A stretch of DNA of 64,000 bases, from NCBI GenBank assembly GCA_045635085.1, contig JAZRBM010000020.1, positions 1 through 64,000 of the forward strand. The letters run 5' to 3'. Both the position numbers and the translations under genes were made by a program. This DNA comes from Congzhengia sp045635085. Lineage in GTDB: Bacteria > Bacillota > Clostridia > UBA1381 > UBA9506. Positions within the stretch are counted from its first letter, which is position 1, and every line of letters begins with the position of its first letter. Shown in pieces: positions 1 to 8,389 of this stretch. The notes below the pieces were generated by a model. It had not been told where the DNA came from. It was given only the letters and a program-made list of their open reading frames with translations, and did no database searches.

Positions 1-239
1 TGAATACGAAGTATTCGGTCGTTGAGCAGATGGGATTTGCAAAGCAAAGACCGGACTCTCCTCATCTCCACCACGTCGCAACAAGCTCCGCTGTTGCTCC
101 TTTTCCCCAAAAAGCAAATGGCTTTTCGGGGACTACTGAAGTCCTAATGGAGAAAGTTCGGATATCAGAGCATTTGCTCTGCCAAAGAGATGATGTTTTT
201 GCAGATAAAAATAAATAATAATAAAGTTGGTGTGTAGCT
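1..239. repeat. hairpin-dense non-coding region
   Basis: No credible gene is seen. The stretch contains at least six short inverted repeats in about 180 bases: GAATAC/GTATTC (2-16), TTTGC/GCAAA (36-48), GCAACA/TGTTGC (78-97), CCCC plus AAAAGC with GCTTTT plus GGGG (105-131), GGACT/AGTCC (130-144) and CAGAGCA/TGCTCTG (166-181). CATCTC (63-68) can also pair with GAGATG (187-192). This density suggests a folded RNA or a decayed dispersed repeat rather than spacer. The first bases of the surface-polymer operon follow directly, so it may also act as that operon's leader. Identity is unknown. Confidence 0.45.
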
Positions 240-1145
240 ATGAAAAAAAATCGAAAATATTTAAAGATCTTATTGCACCCGGAATACATATTGTTTTATT
301 TGAACGGAACTTGTTTTGCAAGGTTTATACCAGATAAAATTTATTTAAAATCAAGATATAAAGCACGTATTGGCAAAAAATTAAATCTTAAAAATCCCAA
401 GACATTTAATGAAAAACTGCAATGGCTCAAACTCTATGACAGAAAACCTGAGTATACAGTCATGGTTGATAAACATGAGGTTAAAAAATATGTTGCAGAT
501 AAAATTGGCAAAGATTACATAATACCGATCCTCGGTGTCTGGGACAAGTTTGATGATATTGATTTTGATGCACTTCCTGAGCAGTTTGTACTTAAATGTA
601 CACATGACAGCGGTGGATTAGTAATATGTAAGGACAAGTCACAATTGGATATAGAACAAGCGAGAAAAAAGATAGACAAATGTCTAAAGCGCAACTATTA
701 TTGGCATGGCAGAGAGTGGCCGTATAAAAATGTGAAGCCAAGAATTATTGCAGAGCAATATATGGAGGATGAAGAAACAGCTGAGATTAGAGATTATAAG
801 TTTTTCTGTTTTGACGGTGTTGCCAAGGCACTGTTTATAGCAACTGATCGTAGCAACAAGGAAGAAGAAACCAAGTTTGATTTTTATGATATGGAATTTA
901 ATCACCTGCCATTTACAAATGGCCATCCCAATGCAAATTCTGCGCCGCAAAAGCCTGAAAATTTTGACAAAATGCGCGAACTTGCAGGAAAATTATCAGA
1001 AAATATTCCTCATTTAAGGGTAGATTTTTACGAAGTGAATGGAAAAATATATTTTGGAGAGCTGACGTTTTCTCATTGGAGCGGCATGACACCATTTGAG
1101 CCGGAGGAATGGGATTATAAATTAGGTGAAATGATCAAATTATAA
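240..1145 (+). CDS. TupA-like ATP-grasp protein
   Basis: A 301-residue protein of the TupA-like ATP-grasp family, named after a teichuronopeptide biosynthesis protein. Family members are thought to join an amino acid or acid group to a surface polymer using ATP. Visible marks are an N-terminal KTFNEKLQWLK block near residue 55, the nucleotide-contact segment LKCTHDSGG near 118-126, IAEQYMEDEE, and a C-terminal metal/substrate segment around 262-281 containing GELTFSHWSG. No signal peptide is evident, so it should act in the cytoplasm. It is the first visible gene of a six-gene set with short gaps. The ribosome site before the ATG is weak. The acceptor and the ligated group cannot be read from sequence. 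Confidence 0.82.
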   Translation: MKKNRKYLKILLHPEYILFYLNGTCFARFIPDKIYLKSRYKARIGKKLNLKNPKTFNEKLQWLKLYDRKPEYTVMVDKHEVKKYVADKIGKDYIIPILGVWDKFDDIDFDALPEQFVLKCTHDSGGLVICKDKSQLDIEQARKKIDKCLKRNYYWHGREWPYKNVKPRIIAEQYMEDEETAEIRDYKFFCFDGVAKALFIATDRSNKEEETKFDFYDMEFNHLPFTNGHPNANSAPQKPENFDKMRELAGKLSENIPHLRVDFYEVNGKIYFGELTFSHWSGMTPFEPEEWDYKLGEMIKL

Positions 1146-1172
1146 CAAATAACATTTAGAAAGAGTGATATA

Positions 1173-2339
1173 ATGTTTAAGTTTATTTTGCATAAATTCA
1201 AGGTTTTTTATGATAGGTGTTTAGAGCTATACTGTATATACCGTTCAAAGAGTAGAGAAAAGAATAAATTTAAAAATCCGAACAGGAAAAAAATATATAG
1301 CAAAGTTATATTGACTCATGAACAAAAAAGGGACATTGATATATTGTATAAAGAAAATTATGGAAGCAAAATACCTTATATTTGGCATAAGCATTACTCT
1401 GCTTTCACAGGTAGATTTGATAAAAACTATTTTCCTGAACTTTTATATATTCCCGAATTCGAAAAATTCATGAACTTGGATAAGGAATATTCCAAAGCGT
1501 TTTCAGATAAAAATGTTTTACCAGATTTCGCAAAAGCCGTAGGTGTTAAAACTGCAAAAATATATTTGGAATGTATAAAAGGTAATTATAGAAAAGATAA
1601 GGTATGCATAAATAGAAATGCAGCAATTGAAAGTGTATCTGATATAGGTGAGGTATTTATTAAACCGACTGTTGATTCTTGTAGCGGAAATGGCTGTATG
1701 ATAGTTGATTTTCAGAAAGGTATTGATACTATATCTGGCAAAAATATAGGTGAAATTTTTGAAAAACTTGGGTCTGATTTTGTTATTCAGGAACGAATCA
1801 TTTGTCATCCGGAAATAAAAGCGATATATTCAGAAAGCGTTAATACTTTTAGAATAATGACTTATAGATGGAGAGACAACTTGTTCGTTGCGCCGGTAAT
1901 AATGCGTATCGGGCAGGGAGGTTCGTTTCTTGATAACGCACATGCAGGGGGAATGTTTATTGCTGTTGATGACGATGGGACTTTACATAAAACGGCCTTT
2001 ACCGAGTTTAATAAGCAGTTTACTATGCATCCGGATTCAGGGCTTATATTTGAAGGATATAAAATAAGTTTATTTTCTAAGGTTATTTCTGCAGCAAAAC
2101 AGATGCATGATGCTATACCACAGGTAGGGATTGTTAATTGGGACTTTACTATTGACGATGATGGAACTCCTCTGTTAATAGAAGGAAATCTTGTAGGAGG
2201 AGGCATTTGGTTATTTCAGATGGCTCATGGAAAAGGCGTGTTTGGAGAGAATACAGAAGAAATTCTTAGGTGGATGAAATGTATGAAAAAGATTAGAAAA
2301 AAAGAACGTTCAAAATATAGATTTGGAGAAATAAAATAA
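1173..2339 (+). CDS. sugar-transfer-associated ATP-grasp protein
   Basis: A 388-residue protein resembling the sugar-transfer-associated ATP-grasp group (ATPgrasp_ST). The ATP-binding lysine segment is FIKPTVDSCSGNGC near residues 161-175, followed by FVIQERI, an NTFRIMTYR strand, and the metal-binding end LLIEGNLVGGGIW near 334-346. The first 50 residues are basic and hydrophobic. It lies 27 bases after the TupA-like gene and one base before the pyruvyl-transferase-like gene, so it is probably cotranscribed. Two different ATP-grasp ligases side by side suggest that the polymer receives more than one amide- or ester-linked substituent; that is inference. The exact substrate is unknown. Confidence 0.78.
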   Translation: MFKFILHKFKVFYDRCLELYCIYRSKSREKNKFKNPNRKKIYSKVILTHEQKRDIDILYKENYGSKIPYIWHKHYSAFTGRFDKNYFPELLYIPEFEKFMNLDKEYSKAFSDKNVLPDFAKAVGVKTAKIYLECIKGNYRKDKVCINRNAAIESVSDIGEVFIKPTVDSCSGNGCMIVDFQKGIDTISGKNIGEIFEKLGSDFVIQERIICHPEIKAIYSESVNTFRIMTYRWRDNLFVAPVIMRIGQGGSFLDNAHAGGMFIAVDDDGTLHKTAFTEFNKQFTMHPDSGLIFEGYKISLFSKVISAAKQMHDAIPQVGIVNWDFTIDDDGTPLLIEGNLVGGGIWLFQMAHGKGVFGENTEEILRWMKCMKKIRKKERSKYRFGEIK

Positions 2340-2340
2340 A

Positions 2341-3378
2341 ATGAAAATAGGAATTGTTACTGTGTATAATGCATATAATTGCGGAAGTTTTCTGCAGGCA
2401 TATGCATTGTATCGTGCGTTAAAGGTAAAAAACCATGATGTATATTTTATAAAGAATGACTTTTTAAAAAACACAGGCAAATTGTATTTCAAACTTCTGC
2501 AGGCTATCAAGTACATATTAAGAAGAGATGCTAAAAAAGCATATTTTTTGGTAAAAGCTTATTTTATATTCAAAAAATGCCGAAGTATGTTACCTGTTAC
2601 TGATAAAATGGCAGATATGGATTTGATTCTTTATGGCAGTGACACGATATGGAATATTGCCGACCCATACTTTAATAAAGAGTGGAAGCGTTATTGGGGG
2701 TATGGTGTAAAGCAGAAAAAAGCATCCTATGCAGCATCGGTTGCATCAACTAATGAAAATGATATAGTAAACAGACAGGAACTTGGAAAATGTCTTTTAG
2801 AATTTGCCGGGATTGCAGTAAGGGATGAGTACACATATAGCATCATCAGAAAAATTTTGCCGGAAAATGTAGATATAGCGAGAACAGTTGATCCGACAAT
2901 GCTTTTGGATTCTGAAGAATACAGTGATATAGAAATGACGTGTGATGAGGAAAACTTTGTACTTATATATCTTTTTTCTGATTCGGACAAAGAAGCAACA
3001 GAGCGGATTTTAGATTTTGCAAAAAAGGAGAACAAGAGAGTTATTGCCTTTGGAGATAGTTTTCCTGCTGACAAAAATATTCCGTTTGACCCTGCATATA
3101 TGATCAGTTATTATAAAAAGGCTGACTATATTATAACTAACACTTTTCACGGAAATATATTTTCTATCATTTTTAACAAACAATTTGTCAGCTACGGTGC
3201 AAATAAAAAGAAAGTTGTGGCACTTTTGGACGAATTTTCACTTGCAGACCGATGCATAAGTAAAGCAGACGATATATCAGAAACTATCAAAAAATATATT
3301 GACTATAATAAGATTAATGAATTGATAAGAAAAAAAAGAGAAGATTCCATTGACTATTTAGATAATATTTTGCAGTAG
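2341..3378 (+). CDS. polysaccharide pyruvyl transferase family protein
   Basis: A 345-residue protein of the CsaB-like polysaccharide pyruvyl transferase family, which adds ketal-linked pyruvate from phosphoenolpyruvate to sugar residues of surface polymers. The N-terminal NCGSFLQAYAL motif (residues 13-25), LILYGSDTIW (near 96-105) and the C-terminal TNTFHGNIFS motif (near 266-275) fit the family well. No membrane segment or signal peptide is seen. Pyruvylation gives a negative charge that can anchor SLH-domain proteins, but no SLH protein is in the window. Some members of this family have other activities, so the pyruvyl donor is assumed from the family. Confidence 0.83.
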   Translation: MKIGIVTVYNAYNCGSFLQAYALYRALKVKNHDVYFIKNDFLKNTGKLYFKLLQAIKYILRRDAKKAYFLVKAYFIFKKCRSMLPVTDKMADMDLILYGSDTIWNIADPYFNKEWKRYWGYGVKQKKASYAASVASTNENDIVNRQELGKCLLEFAGIAVRDEYTYSIIRKILPENVDIARTVDPTMLLDSEEYSDIEMTCDEENFVLIYLFSDSDKEATERILDFAKKENKRVIAFGDSFPADKNIPFDPAYMISYYKKADYIITNTFHGNIFSIIFNKQFVSYGANKKKVVALLDEFSLADRCISKADDISETIKKYIDYNKINELIRKKREDSIDYLDNILQ

Positions 3379-3393
3379 GAGTAAAAACATATT

Positions 3394-4908
3394 ATGGGTA
3401 GAGCGAAAGCTTTAAAATTGAATATGCTTTCAGGCTGGCTGGCAGAACTTGTAACTTTAATAACCGGTCTTATTTTGCCGAGACTAATTCTTGTTACATT
3501 CGGTTCATCATACAACGGTATGATAGGTGCTATAACTCAGTTTATGGGCTTTACAACCATATTAAGAGCGGGTATAGGTTCTGTAACAAGAGCTGCGTTA
3601 TTTAAACCATTAGCAGAAGGCGATAATGAAAAAGTAAGTGCAATCATTGCTGCAACAGACATTTTTATGAAAAAAATTGCGCTGGTGGTAGCTGCTTATA
3701 TTATGATTTTTGCAGTTATATTCCCCTTTATAACTGTGAGCGAATATAGCTTTATGCAGACATTTACTATGGTACTTATAATGGGAGCTACTGTATTTAC
3801 AGAAAACTTTTTTGCTGTAAAGTACAGAATTTTATTGCAGGCTGATCAGAAATTTTACATACAAACATTTACTTCTATAGTAGCTCGTATTTTATGCTTT
3901 ATTGTTGCTGTCATTTTGATTAAGCTGAGCTTTTCCATGCACATGGTAAAACTCAGTACAGTTATAACGGCGCTATCTGGTCCTTTGATATTGTATATGT
4001 ATGTAAAGAAGCGCTATGTTATTATAAAATCAGTCAAGCCTGATAATAGTGCAATCAAGCAACGTTGGGATGCATTTACTCAACAAATGGCAGTTGTAGT
4101 TAATGGAAATATTGACCTTGTATTGTTGAGCATGTTTGTTCACCTCAGGGAAGTTTCAGTTTATACCGTACATGCGATGGTAACTCACAATATAGAAAAG
4201 CTTATTACATCTATGGTAAATGGTATCAATGCGACATTTGGAAATATGATAGCCAATAATGAAAACGAAAATTTGAAAAAATCATTTCGTTTTATAGAGT
4301 GGGGCTTATTTGCAAGCTGTGCGGTTGTTTTTTCTGTAACAGCAATTATGATAACTCCTTTTATACGAATATATACTTCGAGTGTAACAGATGTTAACTA
4401 CATAAGACCTGCATTTGCATATGCAATGACTATGGTAGCAATGATGAATTGTATGCGTATACCGTATCAGATGCTCGTTGAGGCAGCGGGCCACTTTAAG
4501 CAAACAAGAAATGCATCGATATTAGAGGTAGTTGTTAATATTGTGGTATCAATAATTATGCTTTATTTTTACGGAATTATTGGTGTAATAATAGGCACCT
4601 TTGTGGCAGCACTTATAAGAACAGCTCAATATGCTATACATGCTTATAAGCATATTTTAAAGCTACCGACATGGAATTTGATTAAATCTTACGTGTTATA
4701 TTTTGCGCTATTTGTAGGAATTTACATACTTTTTGGCAAGGTATCTGCAATTAAGATGGAAAATTTCTTTGTCTGGACTGAATATGCTATTGTCGTAATG
4801 GTGTCAGCAATGATTATTGTAGTGGTAATAAGCTTAATTTTTAATAAAGAACAATTAATATATCTTAAAAACAGATTTGTTAAGAAAAGACAGAAGGTGA
4901 AAAAATGA
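3394..4908 (+). CDS. Wzx-like polysaccharide flippase
   Basis: A 504-residue integral membrane protein of the MOP/Wzx type that would flip lipid-linked polymer units across the cytoplasmic membrane. The protein is almost entirely hydrophobic helices, with about 12-14 predicted segments, a short basic N-terminus (MGRAKALKLNM) and a lysine-rich tail. Its last four bases (ATGA) overlap the next start, indicating translational coupling to the nitroreductase-like gene. A flippase next to modifying enzymes implies that the repeat unit is completed inside the cell before export. No Wzy polymerase or glycosyltransferase is visible, but the cluster is cut by the left edge. Confidence 0.8.
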   Translation: MGRAKALKLNMLSGWLAELVTLITGLILPRLILVTFGSSYNGMIGAITQFMGFTTILRAGIGSVTRAALFKPLAEGDNEKVSAIIAATDIFMKKIALVVAAYIMIFAVIFPFITVSEYSFMQTFTMVLIMGATVFTENFFAVKYRILLQADQKFYIQTFTSIVARILCFIVAVILIKLSFSMHMVKLSTVITALSGPLILYMYVKKRYVIIKSVKPDNSAIKQRWDAFTQQMAVVVNGNIDLVLLSMFVHLREVSVYTVHAMVTHNIEKLITSMVNGINATFGNMIANNENENLKKSFRFIEWGLFASCAVVFSVTAIMITPFIRIYTSSVTDVNYIRPAFAYAMTMVAMMNCMRIPYQMLVEAAGHFKQTRNASILEVVVNIVVSIIMLYFYGIIGVIIGTFVAALIRTAQYAIHAYKHILKLPTWNLIKSYVLYFALFVGIYILFGKVSAIKMENFFVWTEYAIVVMVSAMIIVVVISLIFNKEQLIYLKNRFVKKRQKVKK

Positions 4909-5861
4909 AAAGATTCTTAATTCAGCTTTACTATTGCATTATGGAAACAAAACATAATTTAAAAATGAATGACAGTACGCAGTTTTCCGAAGCAAGACTG
5001 GAAGCTGAGATAATGAGATATGTTCATTCGATTGAAAAAGGTCTTTCCATAAGTAACCCAAGAAAAGGCTTTGGTATAGATAAAATAAAAAAACTTCTGT
5101 GTATGGTAGGCAAGTATATAGAATCAGCTTATGAAGATAATGAGTGTTTGTCTGCTGTAAAAGATGCTCTTTTGCAGTATTTTGAATGGAATAAAAAAAA
5201 TGAATATACCAGTGAAGACTTTAAAGAGATTGAAAATGAATACAAAAAAATGTTTAATAATCCTCTGTGTGATACTAACGAACATGGCGGGATTATAGAG
5301 ATTAAAGCGGATGAGTTTAATTTTGATATTTCAGATGTAGAAAAACTGTTTAATACAAGACACAGTATTCGCGAATTTTCGGGAGAAGAGGTTACGGACG
5401 AAGAAATAAAAAAAGCAATAAGATTGGCACAAAGAAGTCCCTCTGCCTGCAACAGGCAAGCTGTGCGCGTTTATTCTGTAAGCGGCAAAAAATACATAGA
5501 CGAAATAGGTCAGTCATTAGAGGGTATAGGCGGATTTGCAAATGAGGTTGATAAGTTCTTGTTAATTACTGCCAAACAATCAGCGTATAGACTGAACGAA
5601 AAAAATCAGTATATTGTAAGCGCTTCGATGTTTGCGGGATATTTGACATTATCACTTCATGCATATAATATTGCGGCGTGTACTATACAGCGCTCGCTTT
5701 TGCCAAATAAGTTATGGGATTCTTTCAGACGGAAAAATGCAATTCCTGAAGACGAACAAGTTGTCGTAATGATTGGAGTAGGAAAATATAAAAACTCTAC
5801 AAAGGTTCCAATCTCAAAAAGATTTGATATTAATCACATATACCGCAATCTGGATATATAA
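4905..5861 (+). CDS. nitroreductase-family protein of surface polymer locus
   Basis: A 318-residue protein with a C-terminal nitroreductase-like FMN domain starting near residue 148 (NTRHSIREFSGEE, then RSPSACNRQ, and GVGKYK near the end). The first about 145 residues form a helical extension with MRYVHSIEKGLSI and NPRKGFG segments that is not part of the usual small nitroreductase. The gene overlaps the flippase by four bases, so it belongs to the polymer operon. A redox step on a sugar or lipid carrier is possible, but no substrate can be named. It is unlikely to be a general nitro-compound reductase given its context and extension. Confidence 0.75.
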   Translation: MKRFLIQLYYCIMETKHNLKMNDSTQFSEARLEAEIMRYVHSIEKGLSISNPRKGFGIDKIKKLLCMVGKYIESAYEDNECLSAVKDALLQYFEWNKKNEYTSEDFKEIENEYKKMFNNPLCDTNEHGGIIEIKADEFNFDISDVEKLFNTRHSIREFSGEEVTDEEIKKAIRLAQRSPSACNRQAVRVYSVSGKKYIDEIGQSLEGIGGFANEVDKFLLITAKQSAYRLNEKNQYIVSASMFAGYLTLSLHAYNIAACTIQRSLLPNKLWDSFRRKNAIPEDEQVVVMIGVGKYKNSTKVPISKRFDINHIYRNLDI

Positions 5862-5874
5862 TTAAGGAGCTAAG

Positions 5875-7065
5875 ATGACATCACAGTTTGAAAATGTGCT
5901 GTATCTGTTTGGCAGAAATGCTAATGGAGCAGATGTTGAAATCAAAGAAGAAATAGATATAGAAAAAATCAGAAAGTATTCCCTCGAGCAAGGTATCTGG
6001 ACAATGGTTTACCCTGAACTTGTGAAGATTTGCGATATGAGTCAGTATTATTCAGAGTTTTATTCTATGATATTAAAGGGTATGGTAAGAAAAGAGTTTA
6101 CCCTAGGCATCATAGAAAAGCTTGAAGCTCAAGGAATTAAGTGTTGCCTTTTAAAGGGAGCAACGCTTTCGTCTCTTTATGCTGAACCTGAGTGCCGTAT
6201 TTCAAGCGACACGGATATTTTAATTGATGAAAAAGACGAAAAAAGAGCAAGTGAGCTACTTTTAGAATACGGATATTCTGTAAATAAACGTCCGCTTAAT
6301 CACCATCATATGAGTGCAGTGTCTGATATGGGCGGAGTTTTAGAACTGCATGTTCGTCTTTATAGTGACGTAACTAAGAAGATTCTTTTTGACAATGCAG
6401 AGATAATCCGTGATGAGTGGAGCACTATTGAACTGGGAGGAAAAACCTACAGAACGCTTGGAGTCAGAGACAATCTTATGTATCTGACAGCCCACTACAT
6501 TAAGCATCTTATCAATTCTGGCGGAGGCGTACGTCAGATGATGGATTTGCTTTTGTTTATTAAAAAAAATAAGGACAATATTGATTTTGAAGAATATGAA
6601 AAAACATTAAAACTGCTCAGATATGACAAACTGATAGAGGTTGTGAAGTCGATAGGTGGCAAATACTTTGGATTTGATTATGAAGTCAAAAATGAGTCAC
6701 TTATGAACAAACTCCTCGCCGATACAGAAGAAGGTGGCATATTTGGTCATTCTGCAAATAACAGAAGTAGTTTTTATGATGAATACTGCAAAAAACGCAC
6801 GATGATGTCTCACACGAATTCTAAATTATATATGATTTTCAAAAAAGAAGGCGGTTATGACTGGTTTCCAAGCCGGGAAAAACTTATTAAAAACTATGGC
6901 TATAAATACTCAAAATACAAGGTTTTATTACCGATTGCGTGGATCCATAGATATGTAGATGTTATTTTAGGTACGCGTAAACCTAAGATTGAGCCGAAGA
7001 ACACCAAAGAATTTGATGAAAGAATGCAGATGATGAAAGAGCTTGGAATGATAAAAAAGGACTAG
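5875..7065 (+). CDS. nucleotidyltransferase-like protein (NTP_transf_5 type)
   Basis: A 396-residue protein that resembles the uncharacterised NTP_transf_5 group of the nucleotidyltransferase superfamily. The key block is LLKGATLSSLYAEPE near residue 92 followed by SSDTDILID near 110-118, a G...DxD arrangement that would bind metal and nucleotide. A basic C-terminal stretch contains RYVDVILGTRKPK. It sits 13 bases after the nitroreductase-like gene and is the last gene of the cluster. Members often occur in capsule or exopolysaccharide loci, but the transferred group is not known. No terminator is obvious after it, only AT-rich sequence before fprA. Confidence 0.72.
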   Translation: MTSQFENVLYLFGRNANGADVEIKEEIDIEKIRKYSLEQGIWTMVYPELVKICDMSQYYSEFYSMILKGMVRKEFTLGIIEKLEAQGIKCCLLKGATLSSLYAEPECRISSDTDILIDEKDEKRASELLLEYGYSVNKRPLNHHHMSAVSDMGGVLELHVRLYSDVTKKILFDNAEIIRDEWSTIELGGKTYRTLGVRDNLMYLTAHYIKHLINSGGGVRQMMDLLLFIKKNKDNIDFEEYEKTLKLLRYDKLIEVVKSIGGKYFGFDYEVKNESLMNKLLADTEEGGIFGHSANNRSSFYDEYCKKRTMMSHTNSKLYMIFKKEGGYDWFPSREKLIKNYGYKYSKYKVLLPIAWIHRYVDVILGTRKPKIEPKNTKEFDERMQMMKELGMIKKD

Positions 7066-7136
7066 TTTTGATATGTTTTTTATGACTTATAAGATATAAT
7101 TTTCAGAGCAAAATAAAGAATATTGGAGATGAGAAT

Positions 7137-8291
7137 ATGAAAATAACAGATAGAATATTTTATGTTGGAGTAAACGACTATGAAATTGATATGTTTGAAG
7201 GTCAGTTTAAAGTCGAAAATGGAATGGCATATAACTCATATATGATTGTTGATGAGAAGATTGCAATTTTAGATACAGTAGATAAAAATTTTACGGATGA
7301 ATGGCTTTTAAACATTGAAGATGTCTTGGGTGAAAAACAGCCTGATTTTTTGGTTGTTCATCATATGGAGCCTGATCATTCTGCAAATATTGATAACTTT
7401 ATGTCAAAATTTCCGAATGCTAAAATTGTTTCAAGTGCTAAAGCATTTGTTATGATGAAACAGTTTTTTGGTACGGATTACAGCGATAGGCAAATTGTTG
7501 TTTCAGAGGGAGACAAGCTTTTGCTTGGAGAGCATGAACTGACATTTGTGACAGCGCCGATGGTACATTGGCCTGAGGTTATCGTAAGCTATGAAAGCAA
7601 AACGAGAACGCTTTTTTCTGCTGATGCATTTGGTAAGTTTGGTACACTTGATGCAGATGAAGATTGGGCATGCGAAGCAAGGCGTTATTATTTTGGTATA
7701 GTTGGTAAGTATGGCATGCAGGCACAGGCGTTGCTCAAAAAGGCATCAACTTTAGAGATTGACAGAATCTGTGCTCTTCACGGTCCTATCCTTGATAAAG
7801 ATTTAGAATATTACTTAAATCTTTACAATGTGTGGACATCTTATGGTGTCGAGAGTGATGGCGTGGCAATATTTTACACATCTGTATACGGAAATACAAA
7901 ACACGCAGTTGATCTTTTAGAAAAAGAACTAAAAGAGGCAGGATGCCCGAAAATTGTAGTCACAGACCTTGCGAGAGAGGATATGGCAGAGGCGGTTGAG
8001 GACGCTTTTCGTTATGGCAGGATAATTCTTGCTACTACAACATATAATGGCGGAATTTTCCCGTTTATGCACGAATTTGTAAATAATTTGGTTGAAAGAA
8101 ATTATCAGAACAGAGTTATTGGTATTATAGAAAATGGTTCATGGGCACCTATGGCAGAAAAAACTATTAAATCAATGTTTGAAAAATCAAAGAATTTAAC
8201 TTTTGCAGAAAATACAGTTCATATTAAATCTGCTGTGGCAGATGAAAATTTGATACAAATTAAAAAACTAGCTAAAGAAATTTCAATTTAA
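7137..8291 (+). CDS. fprA: A-type flavodiiron protein
   Basis: A 384-residue flavodiiron protein that reduces oxygen to water (or nitric oxide to nitrous oxide) in anaerobes, taking electrons from rubredoxin. The N-terminal metallo-beta-lactamase-like domain carries the diiron ligands H76-x-E78-x-D80, H144, D163 and H215. A flavodoxin domain begins near residue 244 (AIFYTSVYGNTKHAV). No rubredoxin or flavin-reductase domain is fused, so a separate donor is required. It has its own 71-base upstream gap with a TATAAT at 7095-7100 but no good -35 at standard spacing. A strong terminator follows, so it is probably monocistronic. Confidence 0.92.
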   Translation: MKITDRIFYVGVNDYEIDMFEGQFKVENGMAYNSYMIVDEKIAILDTVDKNFTDEWLLNIEDVLGEKQPDFLVVHHMEPDHSANIDNFMSKFPNAKIVSSAKAFVMMKQFFGTDYSDRQIVVSEGDKLLLGEHELTFVTAPMVHWPEVIVSYESKTRTLFSADAFGKFGTLDADEDWACEARRYYFGIVGKYGMQAQALLKKASTLEIDRICALHGPILDKDLEYYLNLYNVWTSYGVESDGVAIFYTSVYGNTKHAVDLLEKELKEAGCPKIVVTDLAREDMAEAVEDAFRYGRIILATTTYNGGIFPFMHEFVNNLVERNYQNRVIGIIENGSWAPMAEKTIKSMFEKSKNLTFAENTVHIKSAVADENLIQIKKLAKEISI

Positions 8292-8296
8292 AAGAG

Positions 8297-8328
8297 GACG
8301 CTGCAAAGATAAACGCAGCGTCATTTTT
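8297..8328 (+). terminator. intrinsic terminator after fprA
   Basis: Eight-base-pair GC-rich stem GACGCTGC (8297-8304) with GCAGCGTC (8315-8322), ten-base loop, followed by ATTTTT. It begins six bases after the fprA stop. Confidence 0.85.
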
Positions 8329-8343
8329 AATTTGATAAAAAAG

Positions 8344-8370
8344 CAGCTGTACGCAATTTGCGTACAGCTG
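8344..8370 (-). terminator. terminator of solute-binding protein gene
   Basis: Perfect 12-base-pair stem CAGCTGTACGCA (8344-8355) with TGCGTACAGCTG (8359-8370) and a three-base loop. Read on the minus strand it is followed by C and six T residues; on the plus strand it is also followed by a T run, so it can stop transcription from both sides. Confidence 0.88.
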
Positions 8371-8389
8371 TCTGTTTTTTAGTTTTAGA

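Noticed and set aside
30..218. 62-residue ORF in the hairpin-rich region
   Set aside because: No ribosome site, composition dictated by the palindromes, and an equally long ORF on the opposite strand.
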